Positions 32,541 through 44,431 are shown, counted from the stretch's first letter. The stretch: DNA of 64,000 nucleotides from Paguma larvata (GCA_030068075.1 CM057826.1:49506558-49570557), one strand, 5' to 3'. The notes: generated from the letters alone by a model not told the origin. Numbers and translations are program-made.

Positions 32541-33789
32541 GAAGCTATAACTACCTTCAATGATATAAAAGAAAACATGCTTGCAATAGTAATTTAAAAT
32601 CTCAGCAGAGATCTGGGAACAATAAAAATGCAAAAAATTAAAATTCTATAACCAAAAATAAAGTGTCTGAAATAAAAAAAATTCATGGGATAGACAACAG
32701 AGAATAGACATGATAGAAAAAAAATTTTTTGTGAATCTGCAGATAAATCAGTAGGAATTATCCAGTGTGAAGAACAGAGCAAAAATGAGCATAGCTTCAG
32801 GGCCTTGTTACAAAATATAGTCTAACATCAATGTTAAAAACTCCCAGAAGGCCAAGAATGAGAGAATGGGGAATAAAACATATGTAAAGAAATAATGGCC
32901 AAAAACTTCCCAAATTTGATAAAAGACAAATTTACAGATTCAAGATGCTCAATAAACCCAAGAAGAATAAACATGATAAAGGCCAGAGGCACATACATGT
33001 GTCAATGACTATGAAAAGCCAAAGAGAGTAAATCTGGAGAGGAATCAAAGAAAAATGACACATTACATATAGGGGAAAAATGGTTTGATAAAAGGCCAAA
33101 AGAGATTGAATAGTTAAAGGGGGAATACAGAATTATGAAGGCAGCAAAAATAATTCTTCAAGAATAAAGCAAAAGACATTTTAAGATATAAGAAAACTAT
33201 GAGAATTTGTTGCTACCAGATCTGCACTATAAGAAACACTAAAAGAATTTCTTCAGGCTAAAGCAAAATGACACCAGATGGAAACTCAAATCCCCAGAAA
33301 GGAAAAGAAGGCATCAGAAATAGTAAATATTTGTGTAAATGTAAAGAATGTAATTTTTTTGGCTTTTTCCTTCTTAATTTGTTTATAATACATGTGCCTG
33401 TATAAGGAAAAAGAATAACATTGCCTTCTGGGATTTTTATCTAAATAGATGTAATACATATAACAATAGCATAAAGATTGAATTGGGAGAATAAATGGAC
33501 TTTCTTGTTCGCAAAGCTTTTACATTTCATGTGAAATGATACACATTAACTCTAAGTAGACCATTAAAATGGAAGGATTTATACTTTAAGACCTAGTAAA
33601 ACTACCAAAAGCAATAAAATAAAGAAGTATAGCTAAAAATCCAAGAGAAAAATTAAAATTGAATTCTAAAAGTTATGAAAATAATCTCAAAATTTTCAGG
33701 AAAAGAGGAGCAACAATAACATAAAATAAAACCCAGAGGGAGCAATTTGAAAATAAATATCAAAATAGTAGACTAATATAGTGATACAT

Positions 33790-33959
33790 ATAGCTCAGCT
33801 CATGTCATGATCTTATAGTTCATGGATTCGAGCCCCAGGTTGGGCTCTGTGTTGACAGCTCAGAGTCTGGAGCCTGCTTCGGATTCTGTGTCTCCCTCTC
33901 TCTCTGCCCCTCTTTCACTCACGCTTTCTCTCTCTCTCTCAAAAATAAACATTAAAAAG
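33790..33959 (+). mobile_element. SINEC, forward, 5'-truncated
   Basis: Begins within the SINE (agctcagctcatgtcatgat) and keeps the body and CT tract, ending aaaaataaacattaaaaa. The tRNA-like head is missing. It interrupts the L1M. Confidence 0.88.
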
Positions 33960-36890
33960 AACCCATAAGTATAGAAATCAATGAAATAAAAATTTGACAC
34001 AAAACAGAAAACAAACAATAAATGAAACAAAAAGATCTATTAATCTTTGAAAAAAATCAATAAATTGATGTATCACTATATGATTGCTCAAGAAGATAAA
34101 ATAAAATACCAATATCACTAAGCACTATATATCCTATAGACATAAAATGGTAATATGAAAATATTGTGAACACATTTATGGCAATAAATTTGACAATTGA
34201 AAACAGACAAATCCTTTCATGGACATAAATGATCAAAATGTACACAAGAAGAAACCACAAGAAATGAATACTCCTATGTCCATTAAAAATATGAATTAAA
34301 ATGAAAATCTCCTTTCAAATAAAATCAGGCACAGATGGCTTTACTGGTGGATTCTACCTAACATTTAAGAAAAGAAATCTTTAACTCCTTTAGGATATAC
34401 AAGGGAAGGGAATACTTCTCAAATTATTTTATAAGCCCAGTGTTACCAGACAATTACATCATAAGAAAAGGAAACTATGTACCAATATCCCTCATGAACA
34501 TAAGTTGAAAATCCATGAGAATATATTAGCAAATAAAATATAGTAATATATAAAAGGACAGTATTTTATGATCAACTTGGACTTATTCCAGGAGGTCAAA
34601 GTTGGAGTTCACACACAAATCAATCAATTTTCCTCATCGTATTAATTGGATAAAGAAGAAAATCCATATGATCAATTCAGTAGATCCAGGAAAATAAAAT
34701 TCAATTTTTATTTGTGATAAAAACCCTAAGCAAACAAGGAATAGATGGGATTTTCTTCAATCCAATAAGGATATTTATACAAACTTTACAATCAATACCA
34801 TACTCAATAGTGAAAGAGTAAATGCTTTCCCCTAAGATCGGAATTAAGGCAAGGATATTCACTATCACAGCATTTATTCAACTATGTATTAGTGTAGCTA
34901 AGCATAAGTTCGGTAAGGCAAGAAAATTAAAAATCATACAGATTTAAAAGCAGGATATAAAAATGTCTTCATTTGCATATAACATGATAGCATATATAGA
35001 AAGTCCTAAAAGGTAAAAGAGGTGAGTTTAAAAGATTGCAGAATATATGATCAGTATACAAAAGCCAATTGTATTTCTACATAGTAACGATGAACAATTG
35101 AAAAATAAAATTAAAATAATCCATTTAAAATATCATAAAAATACTAAAGAACAAATCTAATGAAAGATGTGCAAAACTTAGGTATGATCACAAAACACTG
35201 GAAAGAGAAATTAAAGAATGCCTAAATTAATGAAGGGAAATACTATGTTCATGGATTGGGAAACTTAATGTTGTTTGGGTGGAATTGTTCCCAAGTTGAC
35301 CTATAGACTCAGTGAGATCTCAATCAAAACCTTAAGTTAAACTTTGCTAAAGAAACTGTCAAGCTAATTTTAAAATTTATATGAAAGTGCAAAAGATCTG
35401 GAATAACCAAAACAATCTTGAAAAAGATGAAGTTTGAAGGACCTACTCTGCCTGATTTCAAAACTCACTGTGAAGAATTAGGACAGTGTGGTACGAGCAT
35501 AAATTAGACAGAGACGTGGAGCAGAATAGAGAACATAGAAATAGACCCTTATACGGTCAATTGATTTTGACAAAGGTGCCAAGGTAATTCAATGGGGAAA
35601 GCATACTCTCTTTAACCACTGGTGCTGGAATAGCTGGATACCTTTATGGAAAAAAAAAATGAACCTTGATTCTTATTTATACTATACACAAAAATTAATT
35701 TGAAATTAATCATAGACCAAAATATAAGAGAAATACCAACAAAATTCCAGAAGAGAACATAGGAGATAATCCTTATTATCTTGGGTTAGGTAAAGATTTC
35801 ATAGATAGGACTCCAAAAGCACAAACTCTAAAAGAAAATATTCACAAATTAGATAATGACAAAATAAAAATCTTTCATGTTTGAAATACACAGAGAAAAC
35901 CAGAAAGCAAGAAATACTATTATAGGATATATTTGCAAAACATTTATCTGACGGAGAGATTGCCTCCTGAATTTCTTAAGAACTCTTTTTTTTTAAGAGC
36001 TCTTAATAACTCAGTTATATTATGAAAAGCAACCTAACTTATAAAGAGGACAAAATATTTGCATAACTACTTCACAAAAGATAAAATGAGCACTTGAAAA
36101 CAAGCATGCATGAGAGATGTGAATGGCTGTGATTCCTTCAATTCTCAAATACATGAAAAAGTACTTGACACTATTAGGTATCAGAGAAATGCAAATTAAA
36201 ACCACTTACACACATTAAGTTGGCTAAAATTGAAGAGTGATAGCATAAGTGTTGGGAAGAATTTAGAATAACTTGGACTCTCATATAGTGCTGATGCCAG
36301 CACAAAATAGAATAGCTGGCTTGAAAACCAGTTTGGCAGTTTCTTATAAAGTTAAACAGATACTTACCAAATAACTGGACAATCTCTGATATTAATCCAA
36401 GAGAAAAGAAAACAAAGACTTGAATGTATATATTTCTAGTTACATTATTTATAATAGTCAAAACTAAAAACAACTTAGATGTCAATCAACAGATGAATAA
36501 AGAATTGTCATATAGTCATAGTATGAACTGTTACTCAGTCATAAAAGGGTATGAAATATGAATAAACAACAATGTGACTGTATCTTAAAAACATTATGTT
36601 GAGTGAGAACAATGCAAAAGACTGTTGTACACTATATGATTCCATTTATATGCAATTTCAAAAGAGGGCAATCTGTAGTGACAGAAAGATCAGTGGCTTC
36701 CAGTGGCCAAGAGAAAGGCGGAGGGATTGGCTGCAAAGAAGCCTGGGTGCAAGCAAAGTTTTAAGGATGATAAAATGTTCTGTATCTTAATTATGATGAC
36801 AGTTACAGAACTATATACAATTATTAAAGCCAGACTGGAATTTAAAGTAGGTATATTATATTCAAATTATAGCCACTGAAGCTGGGGGAA

Positions 36891-37594
36891 AAAGACCCTA
36901 GCAGGTAAGACACAGATAAGAGCTTTTATAATTATAGTAAAGATGCTATACTTTCACCCAGATCTCACCTCTTCCCTCATTTTGTGAGAGTCATAAGCCA
37001 GCAGCATATTTAATTTTTGACCAGCACCCTCAACCTTATGTGCCACACACTCAGACACACCTAAATGTACATCAATTTAAATAATGTAAGTGGTTCCTCC
37101 TGCTATTCCATCCACTCACAGAGCTCATGCTCTGGTAAGAGACATGAACAGCTGCAATTCCTCCAAATCTCAAGCATCTGACCCCACTGAAAGTGATTCC
37201 AGTGTCTAAAGATACCCATTTTCCATCACAAAGTCCCCAGAGGCAAACCAGCCTTAATTGTCCAGGGTTGTGAAAAATAAAATCACGCAGATATATAGGT
37301 ATTTTATGGGCAATTTAAAGGATTTCTAAAAGTAGTTTAAACCAAATACGATTTTTGCTTCAGGGCCAACTGTCAAAGCTAATTCCTACATATACTGTGA
37401 CTATTGAACTTCAAGAGAAACCTAAGGCTGCCCAGAACAGTTTGCTTCAAGTGTGGAACTTGTTAGCTCACAAAGCATTCCATTCCATTTTGGACCACTG
37501 ACTTGTCAATTTTCCAAATGCAGGGTCATCTTGTTGTGACCTCTGCTTTTGGCCCTCTCTTGTTGTATGGAATCATGCTGAAAAAATTGTCATC
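36891..37594. other. unassigned non-coding sequence
   Basis: No repeat or exon recognised. Confidence 0.4.
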
Positions 37595-37850
37595 TTTTCT
37601 CTGAGAGTTCTCTTCAAATATCTGAAGTGCTATCAGGTTCGCCTCTGGTCGTCTCTTTCCAATGCTAACGAATCCCAGTACCAGACTGATTTCCCTTCCC
37701 TTCTGTAATCAGCCCAGCAAAGGCCCATGGTCTCAGCTCAAAACAAATGTCAAATCAGGCAACAATTTCTTGGCACCACCCATCTTCAAGTTACTTAACT
37801 TCAGCTATGGAAAAGTGCAGGAGGCCCTGGAGTATGAAGAGTGCTTGCAC
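37595..37850. repeat. possible CR1/L3-like LINE remnant
   Basis: ctcttcaaatatctgaagtg, tatcaggttcgcctctgg and cgtctctttccaatgctaac resemble a CR1/L3 block written as tcaaatatttgaag and tatcatgtcccccctcag with cttctccaggcta. Only this short block is convincing. Confidence 0.4.
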
Positions 37851-38454
37851 TAATTACCCTTTTCCAGTTGAGTTCTGTGACAAGGAGTAGCAATGGTGAA
37901 CGATTTTAGACCTTTACCTGACCTCCATTCCTGACATGCAGCTGATCTGCTGTGGGAGATCACCATCCCTTGACAGCGTGAGAGCCCACTCAGCTCTTAG
38001 TGCAGTGGGACTTTATAAGGTCATGCAATAGAAATGGCCTCCCAATCCTACCTTCCCTTGCCCAGCCTCTATCAGGAAGCTACTCAAAATATAGTAATGA
38101 TCTTTAAGAAGCTGCATGTTTATTTTGCAGGCAGTCTCTGCTGCCTCCATTAGTGGACTGAGCCCTCTCCCAGGCTTGTACAAACAGCTCTTCGGGAAGC
38201 AGTCACGCTTTATGAACTGTTCACAGGGTAAGCGCGTCACCAGCTGTCAGCAGCTGAACACTCTTTACCCTGAAGAGCTAGAAAAGGAAGGAAAGACAAA
38301 TAGCTCTGAAGAAATGCTTCTGTAAATTTTGCAAAAAGAATGGCTACATAGAATCACTTGATGCCTCTCATTCTCTTTAAGGTCATTAGTCAATATATCT
38401 AGGCTTCCCATGAGCTGGAGGGAGGAAGAGAAGAATTTCTGTAAGAACCCTTAC
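37851..38454. other. unique sequence containing one exon-like segment
   Basis: No repeat identified. The 97-bp segment at 38131-38227 with splice-like borders is listed separately. Confidence 0.4.
38131..38227 (+). other. exon-like segment, unproven
   Basis: A splice-acceptor-like tgtttattttgcag ends at 38130 and a donor-like GTAAGC begins at 38228. The 97 bp between are open in one frame only (reading AVSAASISGLSPLPGLYKQL and on) and closed in the other two. The pyrimidine tract is short and the peptide matches nothing I know. It could be a lncRNA exon or chance. Confidence 0.25.
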
Positions 38455-39254
38455 ATTCTGTGAGTGAGAAAGAAACCAGACTTGAGGTCAGAGACTTGGG
38501 TCCCAATCTGACTCTGCCTTGAGTTGTCTCCAGCAAGGGTTTCTAGCAGGCTCTCCTTGTCTAGGACTGTGCAAGAAAGGCCTAGGGGTAACCAGCTTGT
38601 CGATAGCTATTGCCAGGATCAAATACAAGAACAGCAAAAACAGCATGCAAAGAATGAGAAAATTATTATTAGTTAAATCTGTTTTGCACTTTACAATTTT
38701 CAAAGATACTTTCTTGTAGTTCAGTTGATTGAGACTTTCACTCTCTTTCTAAGCTATTGGAGGCAGATAATATTAACTCCGTTTTCGCCTAATTGGAAAC
38801 GAGGCTGCAGACATTGAGACAGTAACACAAGATAATGGGATGGACCTGGGGTCCTAATTGCTAGTGTGGAGGCCTATAAAAAGGCCTATAAAAATACTGT
38901 TTTTCATAGACCACCATTATCTTCATCTAAATAACCATTCTTTTCAGAACGACTTATTGAGCATTTATTAGATGCCAGGGGTTTGAGCTAAGTGTGTCCT
39001 AAGCATTGTTTACAAACTGAATCATTAGAATCCCAGGCAGAAAAATTACAGATATGAAAACTGAAGATCAAATGGGTCAGACAACTTGCTAGAGTTATTT
39101 TCTGATCCATGACAAACTGTTCTGTCCTCTTGAGCGACTAACAACCTCTCTCACTTTTGGTGTAATGGAGTCGATACTGTGTACCTCTGTCTTCCCACGG
39201 CTAGCTAGCACAGAGACTATCTATGCTGCTAGAGAGGAGAGTGTCTTGAAATGT
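38455..39254. other. unassigned; worn MIR-like patches
   Basis: Around 38468-38530 (cttgaggtcagagacttggg, aatctgactctgcc) a forward MIR start is possible. At 38868-38893 the word ggcctataaaaa is repeated side by side. Confidence 0.35.
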
Positions 39255-39350
39255 GTAGAGTGACCATCCTTAACTCACAGCTATTAAGTGGCAGAGCTGG
39301 GATTCAAATTCCAAACAGAAGATGTAAGCATGATACTACTCTGTATACAA
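39255..39350 (-). repeat. MIR fragment, reverse
   Basis: tcacagctattaagtggcag with agctgggattcaaattccaa is the conserved reverse MIR core. Confidence 0.6.
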
Positions 39351-40034
39351 ATTATATACAAAGAAAGCCACCACTCAGACCACTCAGAGATGATCACATA
39401 CATAGGAGAAACAGCACTCCATGGTAAACACTTAAATCTTTGCTGATTAAACAAAAAGATGTCTGCAAGACTTTTGAAGCCCTAAATCCTAAAGGGCTAT
39501 TTCCCTCATGCTAGACCCACAGGCAGCAAGGAGTTAATGCTGGATGGTGAGAACAGGGCAAGAACTAAGGGGGCAGCACCTGAGATTCATCTCTTTCCTC
39601 CAAGTCTTTGTTTTGTTTTTTGTTTTTTGTTTTTCACCTGCTGAGCAGATAAACATCACCAAGAAACAAGATCTTTTCTCCCCTGTCATTTTGAAGTCAA
39701 GCGTAGCAGCTTCAAATGATGGCAGTAGCTACTTTTGGAAAGGCAAGGTGGAGAGAGTTGGGAGGCCCTATGTAGGTGCCTAAGAAAAGAAAGAAGAGCA
39801 GTTTGGGGGGCTTGGTAGGGGTCTTTTGGTACTTCCTGGTTTCTGGTTCTGGCTGAGTTCATTTTAGACATCATGGACATTTTGGCTGGTGATTAAAAAG
39901 GGATGTTGACATAAATTTTCATTTGCTTTTAAAAATGTTTATTTCTACAAAAGTTCTTAAAGCAACCCCTGGTTGCCTGAAGTCATTATTTCCAGATATT
40001 TCTAGCTGAAATAGGAGCAAAGGGAATGAAGTGA
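39351..40034. other. unassigned non-coding sequence
   Basis: Contains a T/G homopolymer patch at 39608-39636 followed by a cacctgctgagcag acceptor-like word, with no convincing exon behind it. Confidence 0.4.
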
Positions 40035-40310
40035 TAATTAAAAATAATTATAATGGTGATGATGCTAGTGATAATACTGTGTAATGAATGCATGGCACTT
40101 TGTTAAACACTTTACATATACCATTTTGTTAAATCCTCCTAATGACTACCCCTGTTACTCTCACCATTTTGTAGATAATAAAACTGAGGCTTAGAGTTTC
40201 TGGAACTTACTCATGAGTCTGAAACTAGTGGATGGATGAGCCAGCATTCAAACCTAAGTTGTGGTCTGATTATGGAACTCAAACTCTTCAGTCCTATGCT
40301 CACAAACAGT
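40035..40310 (-). repeat. MIR SINE, reverse, near full length
   Basis: Runs from gataatactgtgtaatgaat through cactttgttaaacactttac, ttgttaaatcctcctaatga, ttgtagataataaaactgag and ccagcattcaaacctaagtt to ctcttcagtcctatgctcac. Confidence 0.8.
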
Positions 40311-40803
40311 ATGTGACTTAAGCCCTCAACTAATTAAGTAGTAATTGCCAGAGAAAGTCAATAAGAAAAAGACAATTTAAAAATATAAAGTAAAAAAATA
40401 AATGATGCCCCTTGATAAGAAAAAACTCGTCAGAGTGAGTTAGCCTCAGCCTAGGCGCATGAAATTTATTTTTATGTTTTTTCCAGTTGTGCATTTACAG
40501 GAAGAGGAGGACTGATCAGTGCAGTTGGAAGCAACAAGAGATGGTGAGAGAGGTGAACCTGTGAAGGATTATTAAAGCTACATTTTTTTTTAGTAACTGA
40601 CTTGAGGTCAAGTACCCAGGAGCAACTGGAGTGATGGCAAACCACTGTGCCCTTGACCTCAATGTATCCACCAGGGCATCTAGATAAAGGACAAGTTTAA
40701 CAGTAGGAAAAATCTACTGAGTTTGACTTTTTATATAAAACATCTGAAATATCATAGAGATCATAGGACTGTAGCCAAATGGCCCTTCTGAAATCATGTA
40801 ATT

Positions 40804-41026
40804 CAGTGTTGTACTGAGATTTATTTTGCCCTCTGGGAGCCATTTGGTAACTTCTGGAGATATTTTTGATTGTCATAAATTGGGGGAGGGTTGGGTCATG
40901 CTAGTGGCCTTTGGTTAATCAAGACCAGAAATGTTTCTAATGATTCTACAATGCCCAGGATAGCTCCTACAACAAAGAATCATCATCCAGCCTAAAATGT
41001 CAATAATGTCAAGGTTGAGAAATTTG
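40804..41026 (+). mobile_element. MER20-type hAT-Charlie element
   Basis: cagtgttgtactgagattta, ttttgccctctgggagccat, ttggtaacttctggagatat, tttttgattgtcataaattg, tacaatgcccaggatagctc and gtcaaggttgagaaatttg follow what I remember as the 219-bp MER20 consensus end to end. Non-coding by nature. A second copy lies at 54950-55130 in the opposite orientation. Confidence 0.7.
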
Positions 41027-41129
41027 TTCTCATTCAACTCCCTAGAAACTTAATGTTTAAGTTCCATGTTTTATTTAGATGTTATATTTTATCAGTAAAG
41101 TGTAAAGAAAATCAAGCTCCAGAGAGGTT

Positions 41130-41283
41130 TAGCCTATTCATGCAAATTAAATACCATATGTTTGGTCCCTGACAAGCCAGGTATCATCAGTCCCATGTAT
41201 CAGCCCTAGCCTATTCATGCAAATTAAATGCCATATGTTTGGTCCCTGACAAACCAGGTATCACCAGTGCCTCCACACATCTC
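41130..41283 (+). repeat. 77-bp tandem duplication carrying octamer motifs
   Basis: Copy 1 is 41130-41206 and copy 2 is 41207-41283. Both contain tagcctattcatgcaaatta and catatgtttggtccctgaca. Several substitutions separate the copies, more near the 3' end. Each has an ATGCAAAT octamer (41140-41147, 41217-41224), the POU/Oct binding word. Confidence 0.92.
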
Positions 41284-41944
41284 AAGAAAGCCAGGACCAA
41301 TGAGGGTGCTCCAAAACTCAATGAATGGAGGGTCAGAGCCTAGCATTGATGTGTTTCCCCACCCCATACTCCCATGAGTTGACTCTCTTTTTGAATTTGT
41401 TCTTTCTCCCCAGTTCAGGATTCCATTCTCTCCCTTTCCCAGAGAGAGCAGACAAGCATGCTTTTTTTTACTAGAACCATGGCTTCCCTGCTCTGTTCCT
41501 AGAGCCTAAGGTTCCCTAAAGGTACCTCATTGGCTACTGCCCCCATACCCCTTGGATGAGTGCAGTTCCTCTTGCATCTATAAAATACAGTGGATTTGGG
41601 GCCTGTTTGTTCCTAGCCACTCTAAAGGCTGGAGAGATTTTCACCAAGTTTGGATACTAACATTTGGGTTATTCTGCCTTAAAATTTATGCTTTGAGGCA
41701 GACATGAATATCTCTTTGAAAGATCCAGTGAAGTACCTCAAAGAGAGACTAGCTAGGACTAAGATACAATGACAGACCTGTGTAACTGTCAGTCAGGTGA
41801 GGCATTTCACATGTATTAAGTCTCTGTGGATAGTAAAATCAAACAATGGTTTCAATATGACCTCAAGTCATAAGCTGCAAAGGCACAGCTCTGTAGTGTT
41901 GGCTCTCATTTGCAAGCAGCTGTAGTGAACCAGAGTGAACAGTA
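41284..41944. other. unassigned non-coding sequence
   Basis: No repeat or exon recognised. Confidence 0.4.
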
Positions 41945-42185
41945 GAACACTGGGGTGGGAAAAGTCATGAGCTCTTAAGGCAGCCTGCCTGACGCCCACA
42001 TTGAGCTCTATGACCTTGAGCATATTACCTAACATTTCTGTGCCTCAGTTTCCTCGTAGGGTTGTTGTAAGGCTTAGATGAGTTATCATGAGTCAGGTCT
42101 CAGAATAAATAGTGCCTGGCATGTGGCAAGTTCTTAGCAAGGACTAGCTGCTATTATTACCATCATCATTATTATTATGCCTTAG
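41945..42185 (+). repeat. MIR SINE, forward, near full length
   Basis: tagaacactggggtgggaaa, tctatgaccttgagcatatt, gtgcctcagtttcctcgtag, ggttgttgtaaggcttagat and atagtgcctggcatgtggca follow the full MIR order, ending in a CAT/TTA-rich tail. Confidence 0.82.
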
Positions 42186-42654
42186 CAGTCCATAATGGAC
42201 ACCAGCTGACTCTATTTTATACGCTGGCATTCTATGTAAGGTTTCATTTTTTTAAAAAAGGGTTTTCTGCTAAAAATACATTTGAAAACCACTGGACAGC
42301 TTCATTTTCACATCAAGAGCTTTTAGGACTAAATGACATCAATACGAAAGCCAGATTCCTCTTATTTTGAAGCATGAATTAAAATTGTCACATGACTGAG
42401 AAAAAAAGCTTGGTGATTCAATCTTAGGCCAAATGATGCAGCACTGAGGAGGGGCCTTCTTACCCTTGCCCTTCACATTTAAAGAAGTCTATGCAAGCTT
42501 TTAGGCATTCACTTTTATTTTTACTGACTTTCATTGGAGTTTGTTAAGGATAGCAACCAATGCAAGTGGATCAGTTTCTTGCATCCTACCTAGATCTGGG
42601 TAGCTTGGCTGGTGGACGGTCTTAGAAGTTTCGGATACACTTATTGAAGACTGT

Positions 42655-42750
42655 AATATAATGATTGAATATAGTGACTGCACTGCCTGGGTTTAAATCT
42701 TGGGCTTTTCCATTTACAAGTTCTGCAACCTTGACAAGTTACTGAACATC
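42655..42750 (+). repeat. MIR, 5' half, forward
   Basis: tagtgactgcactgcctggg, tttaaatcttgggcttttcc and ttgacaagttactgaacatc. The 3' half resumes at 42995. Confidence 0.7.
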
Positions 42751-42754
42751 ACAA

Positions 42755-42994
42755 ACATGGCCCACAGAGGGCACATAACTCACCCAAGGTCACACAGAAA
42801 ATGGCAAAACTAGCACTGGAGCTGGTTCAAAGCCAGCACTGACCCTTCATCAACCATTACGAAGTGGCTGTCTGTGGGCTGGGTCCAGTTTGCAGATAGG
42901 CTTGATTAAAGTATATAATGTTTTGAAAAAATATTTGATTTAGCTGCCGTGATTCAAAGGAATTGCATTTCACCTAAAACTCTTCGGTTTCAGC
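42755..42994. repeat. unnamed ancient repeat, copy A
   Basis: About 240 bp inserted in a MIR. It begins with a MIR-like ggcccacagagggcacataa and ggtcacacagaaaatggc part, then aagtggctgtctgtgggctg, tccagtttgcagataggctt and ttgcatttcacctaaaactc. It aligns along its length with copy B at 43550-43766. Confidence 0.5.
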
Positions 42995-43150
42995 TTCTGT
43001 TTCCTTGTCAATGAAATAGAAGTAATTATAATAACTACTTCATGGACTTGGCATGAGGACTAACTGCAAATAATCTCTGACAGCTCTTAGTACAGTGCCT
43101 TGTATATAGAATAGATAGGCACAATGAGCTGTTGTCCTTGGCAGTATTAA
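42995..43150 (+). repeat. MIR, 3' half, forward
   Basis: ttctgtttccttgtcaatga, ataataactacttcatggac, tgaggactaactgcaaataa and agtacagtgccttgtatata; continues the MIR begun at 42655. Confidence 0.7.
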
Positions 43151-43549
43151 AGCCACAATTCGAAGCTTTTCTGTCTCCAATCTGTGGCTGACTTTCTTAC
43201 TCACTTGGTTAGATTTCCCTCACATCTCTGCATTTGGAATTCATGCTTTTAACCACTGTGCTGAAATAGCTGCTAACTCTTGCTGAGAGAAGAGGTAAGA
43301 AAGGAGGTAAGCATGAGAAGGATTATTCAGCATTAGGCTGGGGCAGGCACTTTCAAGTGACTTTAAGTTGATACACTTATATAATCCTTAGAACAACTGC
43401 ATAAGGTCACTCAAGTTTTCACGTGTAGAAGTCTTATTTCTCAAACTAATCTGTAAGCACCTCCAGCATGGGCCTGGCATCCTATGCCTCTGAACATTCA
43501 CCATCTTCCACGGGGGGAAGATCAAGACCGTCTCATCCTACTGGGAAAT

Positions 43550-43766
43550 CGTGGCCCAGAGATAGAGGGGAAACTACCTAAGGTCACACAGCAGTGGCAA
43601 GCCTGGGACTTGAACAGGAGACTCTTTCTCTGTGGTGGGAAAGTGGCTGCTCATGACGTCCAAGTTTGCATATGGGCTTAGTTTGGCTTGTACCACGTTA
43701 TGAAAAAAGAATTGCCAAAGTTTAAGAAAAATTGCGACATTTCACATATAAATCAGGGTTCTCAGC
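43550..43766. repeat. unnamed ancient repeat, copy B
   Basis: tggcccagagatagagggga, taaggtcacacagcagtggc, gaaagtggctgctcatgacg, tccaagtttgcatatgggct and attgcgacatttcacatata correspond in order to copy A. The family is not one I can name; the first third looks MIR-like. Confidence 0.5.
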
Positions 43767-44024
43767 TGGAGCTGAGGAACCTTTGCCTTTATGGGGTAAG
43801 CACTTGCGTTTGCTGCCATCTCGAGGACTGCGGGTAACCACCCGCTAGACAACCACATTTTTCCTAGTCTGCAGCCTGTTATGCTACCTACCTGGTCTCT
43901 GCAGTCATGTGGATCTGTGACCCTGATTTCCTGACTAGTCCCCTTCAGCTTCCCACTCCCTTGCCCCACCACACCTTCTACAGTGCTGAGCTACATTAAC
44001 CAGACAGTAGCTCTCTGAACAGCC
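43767..44024. other. unassigned non-coding sequence
   Basis: Nothing recognised; slightly GC-richer than its surroundings. Confidence 0.4.
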
Positions 44025-44431
44025 TGTAATGGGTTGAAATGTATCCCCCTGAAAGGTATGTTGAAGTCCTAGCCCCGGGGACCTGTGGATGTGATCTTAT
44101 TTGGAAATGGATTTTGCTGATGTATTCAAGTTGAGATAAGGTCACATTGAATTGGGGTGGGACTACTTCCATTAGAAGAGGAGAAGAGATGTAGATACAG
44201 AACCAGAGGGAAGACAGCCATGTGAAATTAGAGGCAGAGATTGGAGTTAAGCTACTAGAAACCAAAGGGCAAGGAAGGATCCTGCCCTTAGAGGCTTCAG
44301 AGGGAGCGTGGCCCTTCAGATACCTTGATTTTAGACCTCCAGTCTTTAAAACTATAGGAGAAGAAATTTCTGTTGTTTTAAGCCTCTCAGTTTGTGGTAC
44401 TTTATTATGGATGCCCTAAGAAATGAACACA
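44025..44431 (+). mobile_element. solo MaLR-like LTR
   Basis: A 407-bp unit begins TGTAATGGGTTGAAATG and ends in AACACA (TG...CA ends). It contains gtgatcttatttggaaatgg, gattggagttaagctactag, agaagaaatttctgttgttt, taagcctctcagtttgtggt and actttattatgg, the layout of MLT/MaLR-type LTRs. Five-base flanks cagcc (44020-44024) and cagtc (44432-44436) match at four of five positions. No internal retroviral sequence is next to it. Confidence 0.72.

Larger units (their letters stand above)
31800..36890 (+). mobile_element. nearly full-length old L1M, forward, broken
   Basis: About 5 kb with the L1 order preserved. First comes an ORF1/linker-type region (gccaaaaacttcccaaattt, agagaatttgttgctaccag with atctgcactataagaaacac, cttcaggctaaagcaaaatg). 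The ORF2 reverse-transcriptase region follows (gatggctttactggtggatt, atgatcaacttggacttatt then ccaggaggtcaaagttgg), and then the C-terminal part (accactggtgctggaatagc, aaaacattatgttgagtgag). Stops and frameshifts leave no frame above 103 codons, so it is immobile. Three younger insertions lie within it. Confidence 0.8.

Noticed and set aside
31800..36890. Possibility of an intact, mobile L1
   Set aside because: Many stops and frameshifts and three insertions; no frame above 103 codons inside it.
39600..39780. Exon suggested by a T-rich tract and cacctgctgagcag acceptor
   Set aside because: No good donor follows, and the pyrimidine tract is interrupted by G repeats (ttttgttttttg); weaker than the segment at 38131.
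41130..41283. The 77-bp duplication as a pair of retrotransposon target-site duplications
   Set aside because: The copies are directly adjacent with nothing between them, and 77 bp is far too long for a target-site duplication.
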